Assembly: GCA_910574455.1 (NCBI GenBank)
Contig: CAJSYZ010000001.1
Location: forward strand, 597,961 to 661,960
Reading direction: 5' to 3'
Length of the DNA stretch: 64,000 bases
From: Trichaptum fuscoviolaceum
Taxonomy: Eukaryota; Basidiomycota; Agaricomycetes; Hymenochaetales; Trichaptaceae
Positions 54,328 to 64,000 of the stretch are shown here, in pieces. Each line of letters starts with the position of its first letter. Positions within the stretch are counted from its first letter, which is position 1. The translations under genes and the position numbers were made by a program. The notes beneath the pieces are model-generated. The model saw only the letters and a list, made by a program, of their open reading frames with translations, was not told the origin of the DNA and ran no database searches.

Positions 54328-55181
54328 ATGTTTCTTGATTTCCTCGGGGTACCACCAACACCTCTCTCCGAATTAGATGAATATAGGCCCCATAATATAG
54401 TTCCGACACAGTGTTGCACGGGCTTGGATGTGGACAACGCAATGACTGCAATATATGCATCTTTGCCACAGGTACCAACTAGGAGATTTGTCTCGATCGA
54501 CATTGAGTGGGCAAGTGGCGGAAAAGGGTCCAATCATCGCGTAGACCTCATCCAACTCGCAGTTCAAAACCAGGTTTATCTGGTCAGGACGCATACTCTT
54601 ACTGACCTTCCTCCTACGTTGGCGCAACTCCTTGGGGATGGTACAGTCATGAAAGTTTCAGCTGGAATCAACGGTATGAATAACTTATCTTTTCTCCTGC
54701 GAGGTGGCCAACCAGAAGAAATGGCAGGTGACGCAGTGCGTATAAAGCGCAAGTTTTGCACCTCTGTGCGCTCCTGTGTTGATCTGACAGATTGGGCGCG
54801 CGTTGTCTACCCGGAAGTCTGGCCCAAAAACCCGACCTGGTCCCAACTGCTCTTAAACCCTCGTCTCTGGTTCCAGCATCCGACTCCGACTGTCAAGCTC
54901 GAAAAAATAGTGGGAGAAGTATTGAGGCTGAACGTCAAGAAGAGTAGTGAGGTCACAATGAGTGACTGGGCAGCTGACGAGCTATCAGCGGCACAAAAAG
55001 AGTGTAAGTTATCATTCTGTTGTTCAAGATCAACCATCTTCAAGTTCTCACTTGCATGATCTGCTGTACTGGAATACTAGATGCAGCTATTGACGTTCAC
55101 AGCACGTTTGCTGTAGCTTTGGCCCTGAGCCAAAGCCACTCACCCTTACCGGATAAGTACATCAAGAACTTCGAGGCTTGA
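54328..55181 (+). CDS. DEDDy-type 3'-5' exonuclease domain protein
   Basis: A compact RNase D/WRN-like exonuclease fold, probably acting on DNA or RNA 3' ends. ATG 54328; exon 1 to 55003, a 77-nt intron (55004-55080), exon 2 to the stop at 55179-55181; 258 aa. Seen: Exo I DIE in FVSIDIEWASGGKGSNHRVD followed by LIQLAVQNQVYLV; Exo III Y-A-A-I-D, created exactly by the splice (TAT codon). The Exo II Asp is not visible: the segment KVSAGINGMNNLSFLLRGG has Asn/Leu where the family has Asp. The protein is mostly the exonuclease domain alone, without helicase or HRDC. It could be a degenerate, catalytically weak copy or a divergent family that uses another residue. Frame otherwise intact. Confidence 0.7.
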
Positions 55182-56719
55182 TCTAGTAGGCTGAGGCCCA
55201 CCAGTAGCAGGTTTGACCAAATGTGCTTGAGTTATCGAGTAAATTGTTGTGCGCATGCTCTTGTCTTTCAAAGTTGCCAGGAGATTCATGATTAAAATTT
55301 ATTATTGAATTGCCTTTTTTTCCCGAATGATCACCGTAGTCTGAGGTATCAAAGTGGTTTGGAAGATGTCGCCAATGGTGTCTGTCTGCTGTTCGGATTG
55401 CTTGCCATGATGATGCTTCCAGTGGTGAACGAGCTTTAAATCTAAAATTGGAACTTGAAGAGTTCAAGTTGCCACCGTGACTCGGACTGCACTTGCACTT
55501 GAACTTGAACTTGAACTTTTTACCACTGCGTCCCCTCAACGACACAGTGTACGTTCTTCAGTCTTGTTATGAGCACTTCTCCGCCATCCCCCACCCATTC
55601 CATAAGACCACTTATTGGCCTGAACAAGTTATGTTTTATCCTACCCTCAAGCTTGTATTGAACTCGCCTAGACTTCAACATTTCCGAATGAACCAAAAAA
55701 CGATAGTGTACGTCTGAGAACGTGCTTCTTGCTTGATCTTATCACTCACATTTGTCTTTAGTACCTGGAGAGGAGAAGGTGGGCGGCCTTGTTATAGTGA
55801 GAGGAGCTCCGACGTGCACGCTGAAGCGAGCATCTTCTACCTTTCGAACGACACCCGCTGAGGATAGGCCGATACATGTTGCATCACCAACTGTTGTGAT
55901 CTTCATCAAAAATTAGTAACAATCCTCCGTCTTCAACTAGAGTCGACACCGCCTTATAGGAAAGGAAGGGCAAGGGCCGTCCGCTGACGATTGAAGAGGT
56001 GGCAGAGGACGCTATTGATGAGGGGGCAGATGAACTACACGACCAATCCCGCGCCAGCCTTGCGCATGTGTCCTTGGATGCCCCTCGCTTCACATATCAG
56101 TTTCCTGCGCCGAAACCGCCATTGCAACGTAGTAAATCTCGCGTCCGTCAATTGCAGGCTGACGGCCCCGGCCCCGGCCTCGGAACACCACCTCATACCG
56201 TCTTGCGAGACACCTTCAAACCTCTAGTTGAATGTGATACACCTCCGATAGTGAAAAACGCGATGAAGCGAGGCGAACATCCTTCCATGAAACAGCTGCC
56301 AGCATCTCCCGGCCAATCTCTAGCAAGTCGCCGGAAGGTAGCGTGAACCTAGGCGCTACATCTAGTTCACAAGCATCGGACTACGGTGGCGAACATCTAT
56401 GAGGGCATGCGAGGGAAGAGAATAAGCGCAACCTTTGAAGCCTCTGGAACTATAAGTACGGACTTCTCTTCTTGCTATTATATTACTAGGCTTATACTGG
56501 TTTATTCATCAGCGAAACCACATGCGTCTATTTCGGATACTTTGCTCTTCAAACATATCATATCAACACAGATCTAACCGAAGCTAAATGTGTTAGACAA
56601 TTATTGATCTAGACAACTTCGCGGGGCAATGGAGCTCGAGACTGTGACTACTAGTACAGCAAATGGGCGGTCAACCTATGCTGCGCTTTTGTCTTGGAGA
56701 GAATTGTCTCACTTTTTCT
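55182..56719. other. unassigned region with one coding-like frame
   Basis: A plus frame at about 55960-56346 (GKGRPLTIEEVAEDAIDEGA, then SLDAPRFTYQFPAPKPPLQR and on) reads like a disordered protein segment but was not recognised. 55545-55717 has another short frame (HFSAIPHPFHKTTYWPEQVM). A gaacttgaacttgaacttgaac stretch lies at 55487-55520. Confidence 0.3.
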
Positions 56720-58506
56720 TTGACGCAGTTGAACTTTCAAGTGCGTACCATTGTTGTTGCAACTACGACCGTCGCTCGTGGCGACTTGATGCAGGAGATC
56801 GTGGGCGTTTCTGGACTTGGCCATCAATGGCATGGTTGACCAGTTGGCTCTCTTCACTGCGGGGGTGACCAAAGTCGCGCGGGAAGTCAGAACGAAAAAA
56901 CTCGGTGTTCAAGCTGAAATCGAGAATGTTCATGTCACAGCAAAAAATCACGTATGTTTATTTCACTAGCATTCCGCTGAATTGTGTAGTGTGGTTTTTA
57001 CTGAACGCACTCCGAATAGAATGGCTGTTGACACCATGGCCGGAAACTTGACGACCGAAGTGTGTGGTTTCGCGCAGATCAGTACTGCAGCTACTAGTAT
57101 AAACGGCGACTTCACGTGTTTCATCACCGTCAAAGGCTCAGGCGAGATGGAATCCTTTGAGACTCATCAAATCAATTAAATTGTGCACTACTTGCGCGAG
57201 TCGATTTAGAAGAACGCCGCCGCTCGTGAAGCTGCCGAACTTGCCAGTCGCTCCAAGTTGGAGTTCTTGGCGAACACGTCTCATGAGATTCGACCCCTAT
57301 GAACGGTATCATTGGCATGAAAGAGTTTACGCTGGATAGAAATTTGAATAAGAGTCAGCGCGAGAGTCTTCTGCTGGTGCATAGTTTGGCTTGGAGTCTG
57401 CTATTGATTAATGTTGATATTTTGGATATCTCGAAGAGTAAGCTAATCCGCCGCCGATGCTTCCAAATTCAGTTGCTAATATTTCGATTAATTACTACAT
57501 TCGAAGCAGGCAGGATGACGATAGAGCAAGTTTGGTATTCACTGAGACACACGGTTTTCGGTAACCTCAAGACTCTCGTTGTACGACCATCGCAAAACAA
57601 CCTCGACCTCACATATGATGTTTACCCAGACATTCCTGATCAGCTCATCGGTGACTCGCTGCATCTGCGCCAGGTCATTACGAACATTGTCGGCAACGCT
57701 ATCAAGTTCACCTCGAGCAAGGTCGTGTGGAACGGACATGCTGCGCTGTCGTGCCGTCTGGTTGGCATCAAGGACTCGATGGTGAAGGTAGAGTTCTGTC
57801 TCACGGATACGGTATCGGTATTACGAAAGGTACAGTGAACTTGATCTGTGGTACGTTCGTGCGAGGGGATGGATCAACCACTCGAGTGAGCTCTTCTCGA
57901 ATAGTCATTTGTTCCGGCCTGTAGTGGTCTTACTTTCTTAAATCTAGGACTACGGTGGTGCTGTCCTTGGTCAATCAGTATCGAAGTGAGTTGTGTCGCT
58001 GATGAATAAGACGATGTGAGTTGAGAGTGAGCTGGGCAAGGGAAGTTCACGACCACCTCCTAAATCAGCCAGTTGTCCACCGAGAACGTACTTTCGATGA
58101 TCCAGGCATTTGCGAAGCAGAAAATCCGGCTTGCCAATATGCTGGACGACCGAACAGGTGTAGTGATGCGTATCACAGAGCTTATTCTGAAGCCTTACGA
58201 CATGAGCGAAGTTGCAGATAATGAGTGTTGCCTACATATCGATGGGATACTTGTTGATTCGCTGACGGCCGTAAGTCATCTTGTTAAAGTGCATTCGAGC
58301 TACAGTATAAAGTCTTACTCAAACACTTTTCGGATGATCCAGAAGGAACAAACCAGGAGTATGAACACTTGCGATATATACCGATCGTTCTGGCGTCAGA
58401 CCAAAATTCCCTATTGAACAAACAACTGCCAGACCGAGATCTACCCCCACTTCCCACCAGAGGCAATCTGCTTCTCAAGGATGTAGAAGCAGAGCTAGAT
58501 CGATAG
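56720..58506 (+). pseudogene. group III hybrid histidine kinase pseudogene (Nik1-like)
   Basis: Decayed copy of an osmosensing-type cytosolic hybrid kinase. In order are HAMP-repeat pieces VRTIVVATTTVARGDLMQEI then, after a frameshift, GMVDQLALFTAGVTKVAREV (near 56826) and [15 protein letters not shown]. The phosphoacceptor H box ANTSHEIR (about 57270-57293) is followed directly by a frame break before MNGIIGM. Next come RESLLLVHSLAWSLLLI and VDILDISK, NNLDLTYDV, N box VITNIVGNAIKFT (about 57676), a damaged G-box area near DGSTTR, and a C-terminal stretch ending LPTRGNLLLKDVEAELDR and TAG at 58504. The normal full domain count (five or more HAMP units) is not present. Many frameshifts and stops; not functional. 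Confidence 0.7.
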
Positions 58507-58859
58507 GTTGCGGTGACGAGAATTGACACGAGCGGCTACGGCGGACCATTCAAGGTGGAGGGTAATTCAAGAACATGGACCTTGAGGGAAAATGATCAGA
58601 ACGTGCGCAATCGGACAAGAGAGAAATTGCTTTCGGAACAGATTGAAAATAGTATGTCCAGTCCTCCGAAAACCCGTAGTAAGAACTCTGGAATTTATGT
58701 TTGACAATTGTTTCAGGCGTCAGGAAGAAGATGCCACTTGGGCGGAAGTCGGACAATTCTCGAAGCGCACAAGGCAAATGTGCTTGAGTCGCTCAGCCAA
58801 CAACAAAAAGCATGAACATCCTTATCAGCGAAGGCAAGAGGAAAGCAGCGCGCAGCCTA
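58507..58859. other. no supported gene
   Basis: Short frames only (for example 58513-58704); possibly the remaining decayed 3' end of the kinase region. Confidence 0.25.
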
Positions 58860-59146
58860 CAATACTGGCGTACTGAATTACTGGTGTACTGATTTGTACT
58901 TACTATGACATTTGAATTGTACATGCTTGTACGTAGTCTTTACTTATGCTTGACTGACCTCCTGATGTACTGACGTACTGAGTGTGTCCTGAAAATTGGC
59001 TTATTTCAGTGTGTTCAGGCCATCAGTTGATTTCAGACAGGCATAGCAACATATCAGTAGATTTCAGACAGGCATAGCAACCCTTCAGTCCATTTAAGGC
59101 AGCGTCAGGGCGCGTCAGTAGCCTTAAGCAAAAAGTAGTTTCCCTG
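58860..59146 (-). repeat. DNA-transposon end with TCAGT-rich subterminal repeats (inverted match to 5024)
   Basis: Ends ..gccttaagcaaaaagtagtttccctg at 59146, the inverted imperfect copy of the sequence at 5024. It contains repeated atttcagacaggcatagcaac (twice) and many tactga or tcagt units. See the feature at 5024 for the open question of whether they are partners. Confidence 0.5.
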
Positions 59147-60015
59147 ATGTGTTCGGGAATAGTACAAGTGTCCCACGAAAAAAAGCAAGTGTCCCACGGG
59201 GGTGTCAAAATTTCCACGCAATTCAGGCTGTCAAGTGCCCTTCCTCCCTTTGGGAGTAAGGGAATAGAAGGTCGAACAGGCGGAGAATGGGGCTCAGAAC
59301 TTGAAAGGAACATGCATACCAGCCACGTTGAACCGCTTATGCAGCTCATAGACCTATGTAGCAGGAGTCCCCCGGCTCGCCGTAGAGCCACACGCACGGA
59401 ACAAGGCCTCAAATACAGTCACCTCTCGTGAGTGTTGTGAATGAGGACTCGTAGCTGGAAGTCGTCCGAACCGTCGATGAACTAGTTCTTTCAAGGAATG
59501 TACATAAGTATTTCAGAGTCTTCAAAGGTTTTTTATGAGCGCGTCGGTTTCATGGCTATAGATGGCGATGGTGCAATTGTAGAGACTTGTTGGCTGAAGA
59601 GCTCTGTCACGGTTGAGTGGCAGTCGACTCGGATGGCTTTCACGGACTGCGCTGCGCCGGCGGAGTTTTAATTATGTACCAACATCGAAATCGAACGGGT
59701 CGTGGAACGTGTCCCATCCCCCCCTCTCTCCTTTCATCGTCCTTCATCCATACTTTCTGACAACCATCTACCCACAGGATGGCCTTCAAGTCTATGTATT
59801 TCTGTCATTGATGGTATGTATCTATACTCTACTCATATTTTGTCTTCTTTTTCTCATGTTTTACTAGTGTGCCACCCGAGTGACGTGCAACTGTATGCTT
59901 GCCACCAGCCTTAGTGTATAAGTTACAACTTACATGACTCGATACTCATTGATCGCGCTCGAAGCTACTCCTTTATCGAAAGCCAGTCACTCCCGTATTA
60001 TCATCCCATACTCGA
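59147..60015. other. intergenic, nothing recognised
   Basis: Only short frames without motifs (59147-59431, 59613-59867). No transposon ends found besides the neighbouring features. Confidence 0.3.
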
Positions 60016-60239
60016 CCTAGCACTAATGTTGTGGGCAGAACCTGCCAGTTTTGCCGTCTGCCAATTCTGCCATGGCAATTGCCATTTTGCCATTTGAGGG
60101 GTGAAAATTAGGGGTGGCAAAACTCCAGAAAAGGAAGTCCGGGTTTAGAGTAGCCGGAGTACCCGACATAGTCGTAAGAAAGGCAGCGTTTTATTGCATA
60201 CAATCTACAACTTGAAGTTTTTAATTCCGAATCACTGCT

Positions 60240-62720
60240 ATGTCCAACTTGAACAAGAAACCAGCTGGAGGCCGTCCCCCTGATTCTTTCATAACAGCCA
60301 ACTTTACACAAGCAGAGAAGAAGACAGGAAATACAAACCGATGGTACTTTACATGCAACCATTGCAATGAAAAACTTGAACACCGAGACAGCCGACTGCT
60401 TAACCACATCAAGGACATCACAAAATGCAGAAATGCACCTCCTAATATTCGAGAGGCAGCCAGACACAGGCTTGCTGAGAAAGGAGGAATATTGCTGACA
60501 GATGTAAAGGAGGATATGCTTCCGGAACCATCACAGCTTCAAGTTGTAGCAGACGGAACTAATGCGGAGAACAACGGCAATCCAATAAAGAAACGAAAGT
60601 CCGAAGGAAGCATTACACGGTTCCTAGAGAAGCCACTTTCTCAGGAAGAAGCAGATAAAAATAATGTCCGTCTGTTACGGTATGTACTATTAATTTGATA
60701 GCTATTAGTAATAGTTAATAGTTACTGATTTGATTTGCTTCAGTGCATTTGTTCATTCAAATGTTGCCTTTAATGTCGTGGAGAACCCATTTGTCCAAGC
60801 ATTCATCAATGGGTTGCGGCCAATGTACAAGCTACCAAGCAGATATGTACTTCAACACACTACTCTGGATGCTGAATTTGCTCGAGTTGAACTTGAAGAA
60901 CATGAACAACTGAAGAAACGCAAGTTTATAACCTTGCTTATTGATGGCTGGGAGGATGCTGCTGGTCGAAGCCTGTATGGAACTGTTGCTAGTGAGGTTG
61001 GGAAGGCTCCAACTGTATTGGGCCTATCAGACCTTACAGGGGAGCGAGGAACAGCAGATGCAATGGTTAGAATCTGTTCCGAGAGTCTGGATCGCATGGA
61101 CATCCGCCCACGCCAAGTTGCAGCACTTTGCACCGATAACCCATCTGTGATGATTTCCGCCCGGACTAAATTTGAATCACTATATCCTTGGAGCCTTGTA
61201 AGTGTAGAAGATTTATATGCCATAAATGTACTTATAATATATCTTAGACATATGCTTGCTTTCTTCATCTCATGAACACTGCAATTGGGAAGATTACTTC
61301 ACATGCAACGATGAAGCCAGTTGTTAAAGCAAATACACGGATTGTCAGCTTTTTCAACAGCTCACACTACTGGGGGGGTCAATTGACACAGCTGGCAACA
61401 ACACATGGTATAAACCGGTCACTTCAAATAAACACGGAGTCTCGGTGGTATGCATTGATCCTGATGTTTTTGGGATGCAGAACATACACGTAAGTGAGAT
61501 ATGATTCTTTGTGTAATATTAGTATAATGACACAGTTCAATAGGCCAGTATTGAGACAACTTTGCGAACGGCCTGATGCACGGCGCAGAACAGATGGTCT
61601 AACACCTATACCTCAAGATGTTATGACTATCATTCGTGACTATCATCATTGGGATCTTACAGACCAACTTATCCGGTTCTGTAAACCTCTTGTTGATGCT
61701 ATTGGCAACCTCGAGTCAAGAAATGTATCGCTTGCTGATTGCATGCTTGAACTCCTTCGGTGTGCACAGCATATGATAAGAGTTGAATGTCTTGACACCG
61801 ATGACATTGACTTTACATATCATGCAAAGAGGACATTCAATCACCAATTCCATGCAATGAATACCGACCTTCACTGGTTTGCTATGTTTCTTCATCCACG
61901 ATGCCGGAAACTTGCGATCTCTCAAGTTGCAAAGTCACGGACTTATTCAGATGCTGTTACCTATGCTCTTGGTTTGGCTAAAAAGTGGTCCTGGTCCAAG
62001 GATGATGCTACACTGCTTGTCTCAAACATAAAGGACTACTTTTACGGGAGAAAACCATTTGAAGGAGGTCATGCAGATGCAAAGAAATGGTGGTCAGATC
62101 TCTACATCTCAAACCGCAACTGTCCCCTCAAGAGTATGGCAGTTATCATCCACAGCCTTACACCACACTCCGCCGATGTTGAACGGCTTTTCTCCAATCT
62201 AGGTGGAATCCAAGGAGTCAAACGCAGTCGCCTCAGTGTTGACATGTTTGAGACACTTGGAAAGCTTCGCTGTTACTACACAAATCAGATTCAAGAGAAA
62301 GCACTTTCAAAAGGCACAGCGCTTCGTCGTACATCAGCACACACACATGCTCGTCCCACCACTAGTATCAATGATGCTCTACCAGAAGATCTGGCAGAGA
62401 CATTTATAATGCAACCAGTTATGCCAACAATCTTCAGCAGTAGCGACGTTGACCTACTTACGCCCGAAGACATTTCCTTGGATGAAATTGATGCAGCATT
62501 TTCAGCCCTTGACAACGACAGGAGTGGACTTGGAGAGGACCTTGAAGACAACAGCAGTGATGCCATTCTTGCGGGCAATCATTATGATCTTGATGAACTT
62601 GAGCCCGCACTTAATGGTGACATTGTCTTCGAAGAAGAGGATCATCAAATTCTGCATAATGCGCAAGAAGGGACATCCTGGGATATTGAATCATTGAAGG
62701 CAAATGCTGGAATTTCTTAG
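60240..62720 (+). CDS. hAT-family transposase (BED finger, DUF659, dimerisation domain)
   Basis: Cuts and joins the element ends. Exons 60240-60679, 60744-61197, 61248-61489 and 61544-62720 are joined by introns of about 50-64 nt, giving 770 aa with no internal stop. N-terminal BED-type zinc finger: WYFTCNHCNEKLEHRDSRLL followed by NHIKDITKC (CX2C...HX4-5C/H). A DUF659-like catalytic start is seen in FITLLIDGWEDAAGRSLYGT with the first catalytic Asp. A second conserved Asp lies in AALCTDNPSVM. Then come ESRWYALI and the C-terminal hAT dimerisation region NCPLKSMAVIIHSLTPHSAD followed by VERLFSNLGGIQGVKRSRL (the Glu in VERLFS is the expected third acid). The C-terminal 120 residues are acidic. 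The third acceptor (at 61543) was chosen because the alternative at 61535 gives an immediate stop. Confidence 0.87.
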
Positions 62721-63811
62721 GTGTGTGATTTAGCAATGGCTCACAAAGCATATCATTTACACAGACACCATAGAAATATTTGAACCGGATGAACGAGTAG
62801 AAGGAATATTTAGAAGAAAAGTAATATTACTGGTGCAACATGAATTGCGCAGCTGCATCATTCTTGTACAATGCCGTTCTGTTATACATGAACCATTCAA
62901 GGCCTTCAAGTATAGGTTAAGTCTCCAGCTACCATGATGTGTCAGTTTACGTGACCGTTCTGCAGCAAATTATGAAATTCTCACAGCATGCTCGAAGAAA
63001 CTTGTTACTCACCTTGACAATAGTCACCCGCACATGGACAACATTGGGGATGCTCTGCACAAGTGTACCAGTCTGTCCTGTGCTCAGCGCCGTCCGATGC
63101 CATATTGGTGCAGGACAGCAAGATACCTATAGTCGACGACGTGGGCGTTGACAATCAATTCAGTTGATTAGTGCTCTCCTCTACCTGACAACAAATGTGA
63201 AAGTAGTTCACTGACCTGTGATCTCGCTAATACAGGCCACACTTGTCGAGGCGGGGACACCGTCTGCATGAAGTACAATGACTCCTGTTATAGTGTTGGT
63301 GATACTCTTGTCCTTGCCATCGTTGTGGTTGTTGTTAAAGAAGACATCTAAACTTGCTCTCTTTGCCATTCATTTCGGCCATTTATTAGTAGCACTGGCC
63401 CAGGTAGCTGACTTACACTGATTCCAGAGTGTCAGACGTAGCAAGAAGCTGAGAACATCAGTACAGAAGATGGTGAAAACAAGAGGAGTGCAACAGGGTA
63501 GCAATGACCACGTGTCCGGGATGAAATCAATGATCTACAAGACCAGGCAAACCCCAGGTTCAAAGCCAGAGTTCATAAGGCATAAATGCCCCGCCTGGTC
63601 TTGCTGCATCTCCCTGCGCACTCCAGCTTGTAAAGAAAACACTGAGGAAAGAGGTAACAAAAGGCAAGCAACGACTCTATTAGCTAATTTGCGTCGTCGA
63701 CGCGCGTCGTTCACACCCGTGGGAATTGCCTGGCTGGCAAAACATAGTTTTGCCACGTTTTGCCTGGCAGAGTTTTGCCACCGGCCTAAAATAGTTTTGC
63801 CCACAGCACTA
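62721..63811. other. hAT 3' noncoding region
   Basis: About 1.1 kb between the transposase stop and the right TIR, with no supported gene; the last 120 nt carry inverted gttttgcc/ggcaaaac subterminal repeats. Confidence 0.45.
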
Positions 63812-63819
63812 CCTAGCAC

Positions 63820-64000
63820 CCCCTAAAACATGTTCAATCCATACGATGAGTCGTGCATTTCATATATTCGTGGTACAAGCCAAGACAAGTCGTACATCAA
63901 AACACACACACACACACACAGTGAAAAAAAAGTGTATACAGATTGCCCGTAATCTAATAACGTTAAAATAGACATTACAGACCACTTCAACTACCTATGT
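63820..64000. other. right edge of window with (AC)n microsatellite
   Basis: Unassigned sequence; (ac)n of about 19 nt at 63902-63920 followed by an A7 run. Confidence 0.5.

Larger units (their letters stand above)
60024..63811 (+). mobile_element. complete hAT transposon
   Basis: 3788 bp. The left end taatgttgtgggcagaac and the complement of the right end, tagtgctgtgggcaaaac, match at 15 of 18 positions. The 8-bp target duplication cctagcac (60016-60023, 63812-63819) is the hAT length. Subterminal zones repeat gttttgcc and tggcaaaac. One four-exon transposase gene lies inside (60240-62720). Intact frame plus TSD suggest that it may be active or recently active. Confidence 0.85.

Noticed and set aside
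5024..59146. Calling 5024-59146 as one annotated giant transposon
   Set aside because: The inverted ends match but no target-site duplication does, and the enclosed genes include ones that look like ordinary host relics; kept only as a hypothesis.

Overview
This window looks like genomic DNA of a mushroom-forming basidiomycete (Agaricomycetes). The evidence is the dense short introns (about 50-80 nt, GT..AG), a DUF6533-type membrane-protein gene, a DUF6532-like gene, a Plavaka-type C2H2 transposase, Ty3/Gypsy chromoviruses with C-terminal chromodomains, and a decayed group III hybrid histidine kinase. All calls were made by reading the sequence; no database search was run.

Left to right. An HxxxD acyltransferase (422-2006, 5' end unresolved) and a DUF6533 gene (2847-4843) look like ordinary multi-exon host genes. 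From 5628 a DUF6532-like gene on the minus strand is split over 26 kb. Its 3' part (5628-6934) is separated by a complete MULE transposon (6935-12506, 83-bp perfect TIRs, 9-bp TSD) from a middle part (12516-12765). That part is separated by a 17.3-kb Gypsy element (12771-30073, 576-bp LTRs, TSD gatgg) from the 5' exons (30079-31500). The Gypsy element is itself split inside its reverse transcriptase by a second full-length Gypsy on the other strand (16039-26997, 549-bp LTRs, TSD cattg).

From about 31.6 to 47 kb lies a block with a Plavaka-type transposase (38215-42269, plus strand) flanked by two minus-strand ORFs: a K/E-rich coiled-coil ORF (ORF A, 31880-37737) and a larger unknown ORF (ORF C, 42967-46228). 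The spacers are full of CTACTAGTAGT-like and CACTGGCAGTGCCAG-like repeats. ORF A is interrupted by a gag-only LTR element (32187-37034) and ORF C by a solo LTR of the same family (43369-44324), each with a 4-bp TSD. In both cases the reading frame resumes exactly after the insertion.

From 47 to 60 kb there is a TIR element (47393-50056) carrying decayed galactosyltransferase and F-box-like pieces, a miniature LTR element (53032-53508), a DEDDy-type 3'-5' exonuclease gene (54328-55181) and a histidine-kinase pseudogene (about 56720-58506). The window closes with a complete hAT transposon (60024-63811, 8-bp TSD).

Main points of interest: X XXU UUU UGA slippery stops at the gag/pol junction of both Gypsy elements; one gene whose frame survives two nested insertions; an integrase-zinc-finger-like ORF and about 1 kb of ATG-less open frame ahead of gag in the inner Gypsy; a gag-only element with a 25-aa tandem repeat; related F-box-like fragments inside two unrelated DNA transposons; and matching inverted ends at 5024 and 59146 that could bound a very large Plavaka-associated element, although no target-site duplication supports this.
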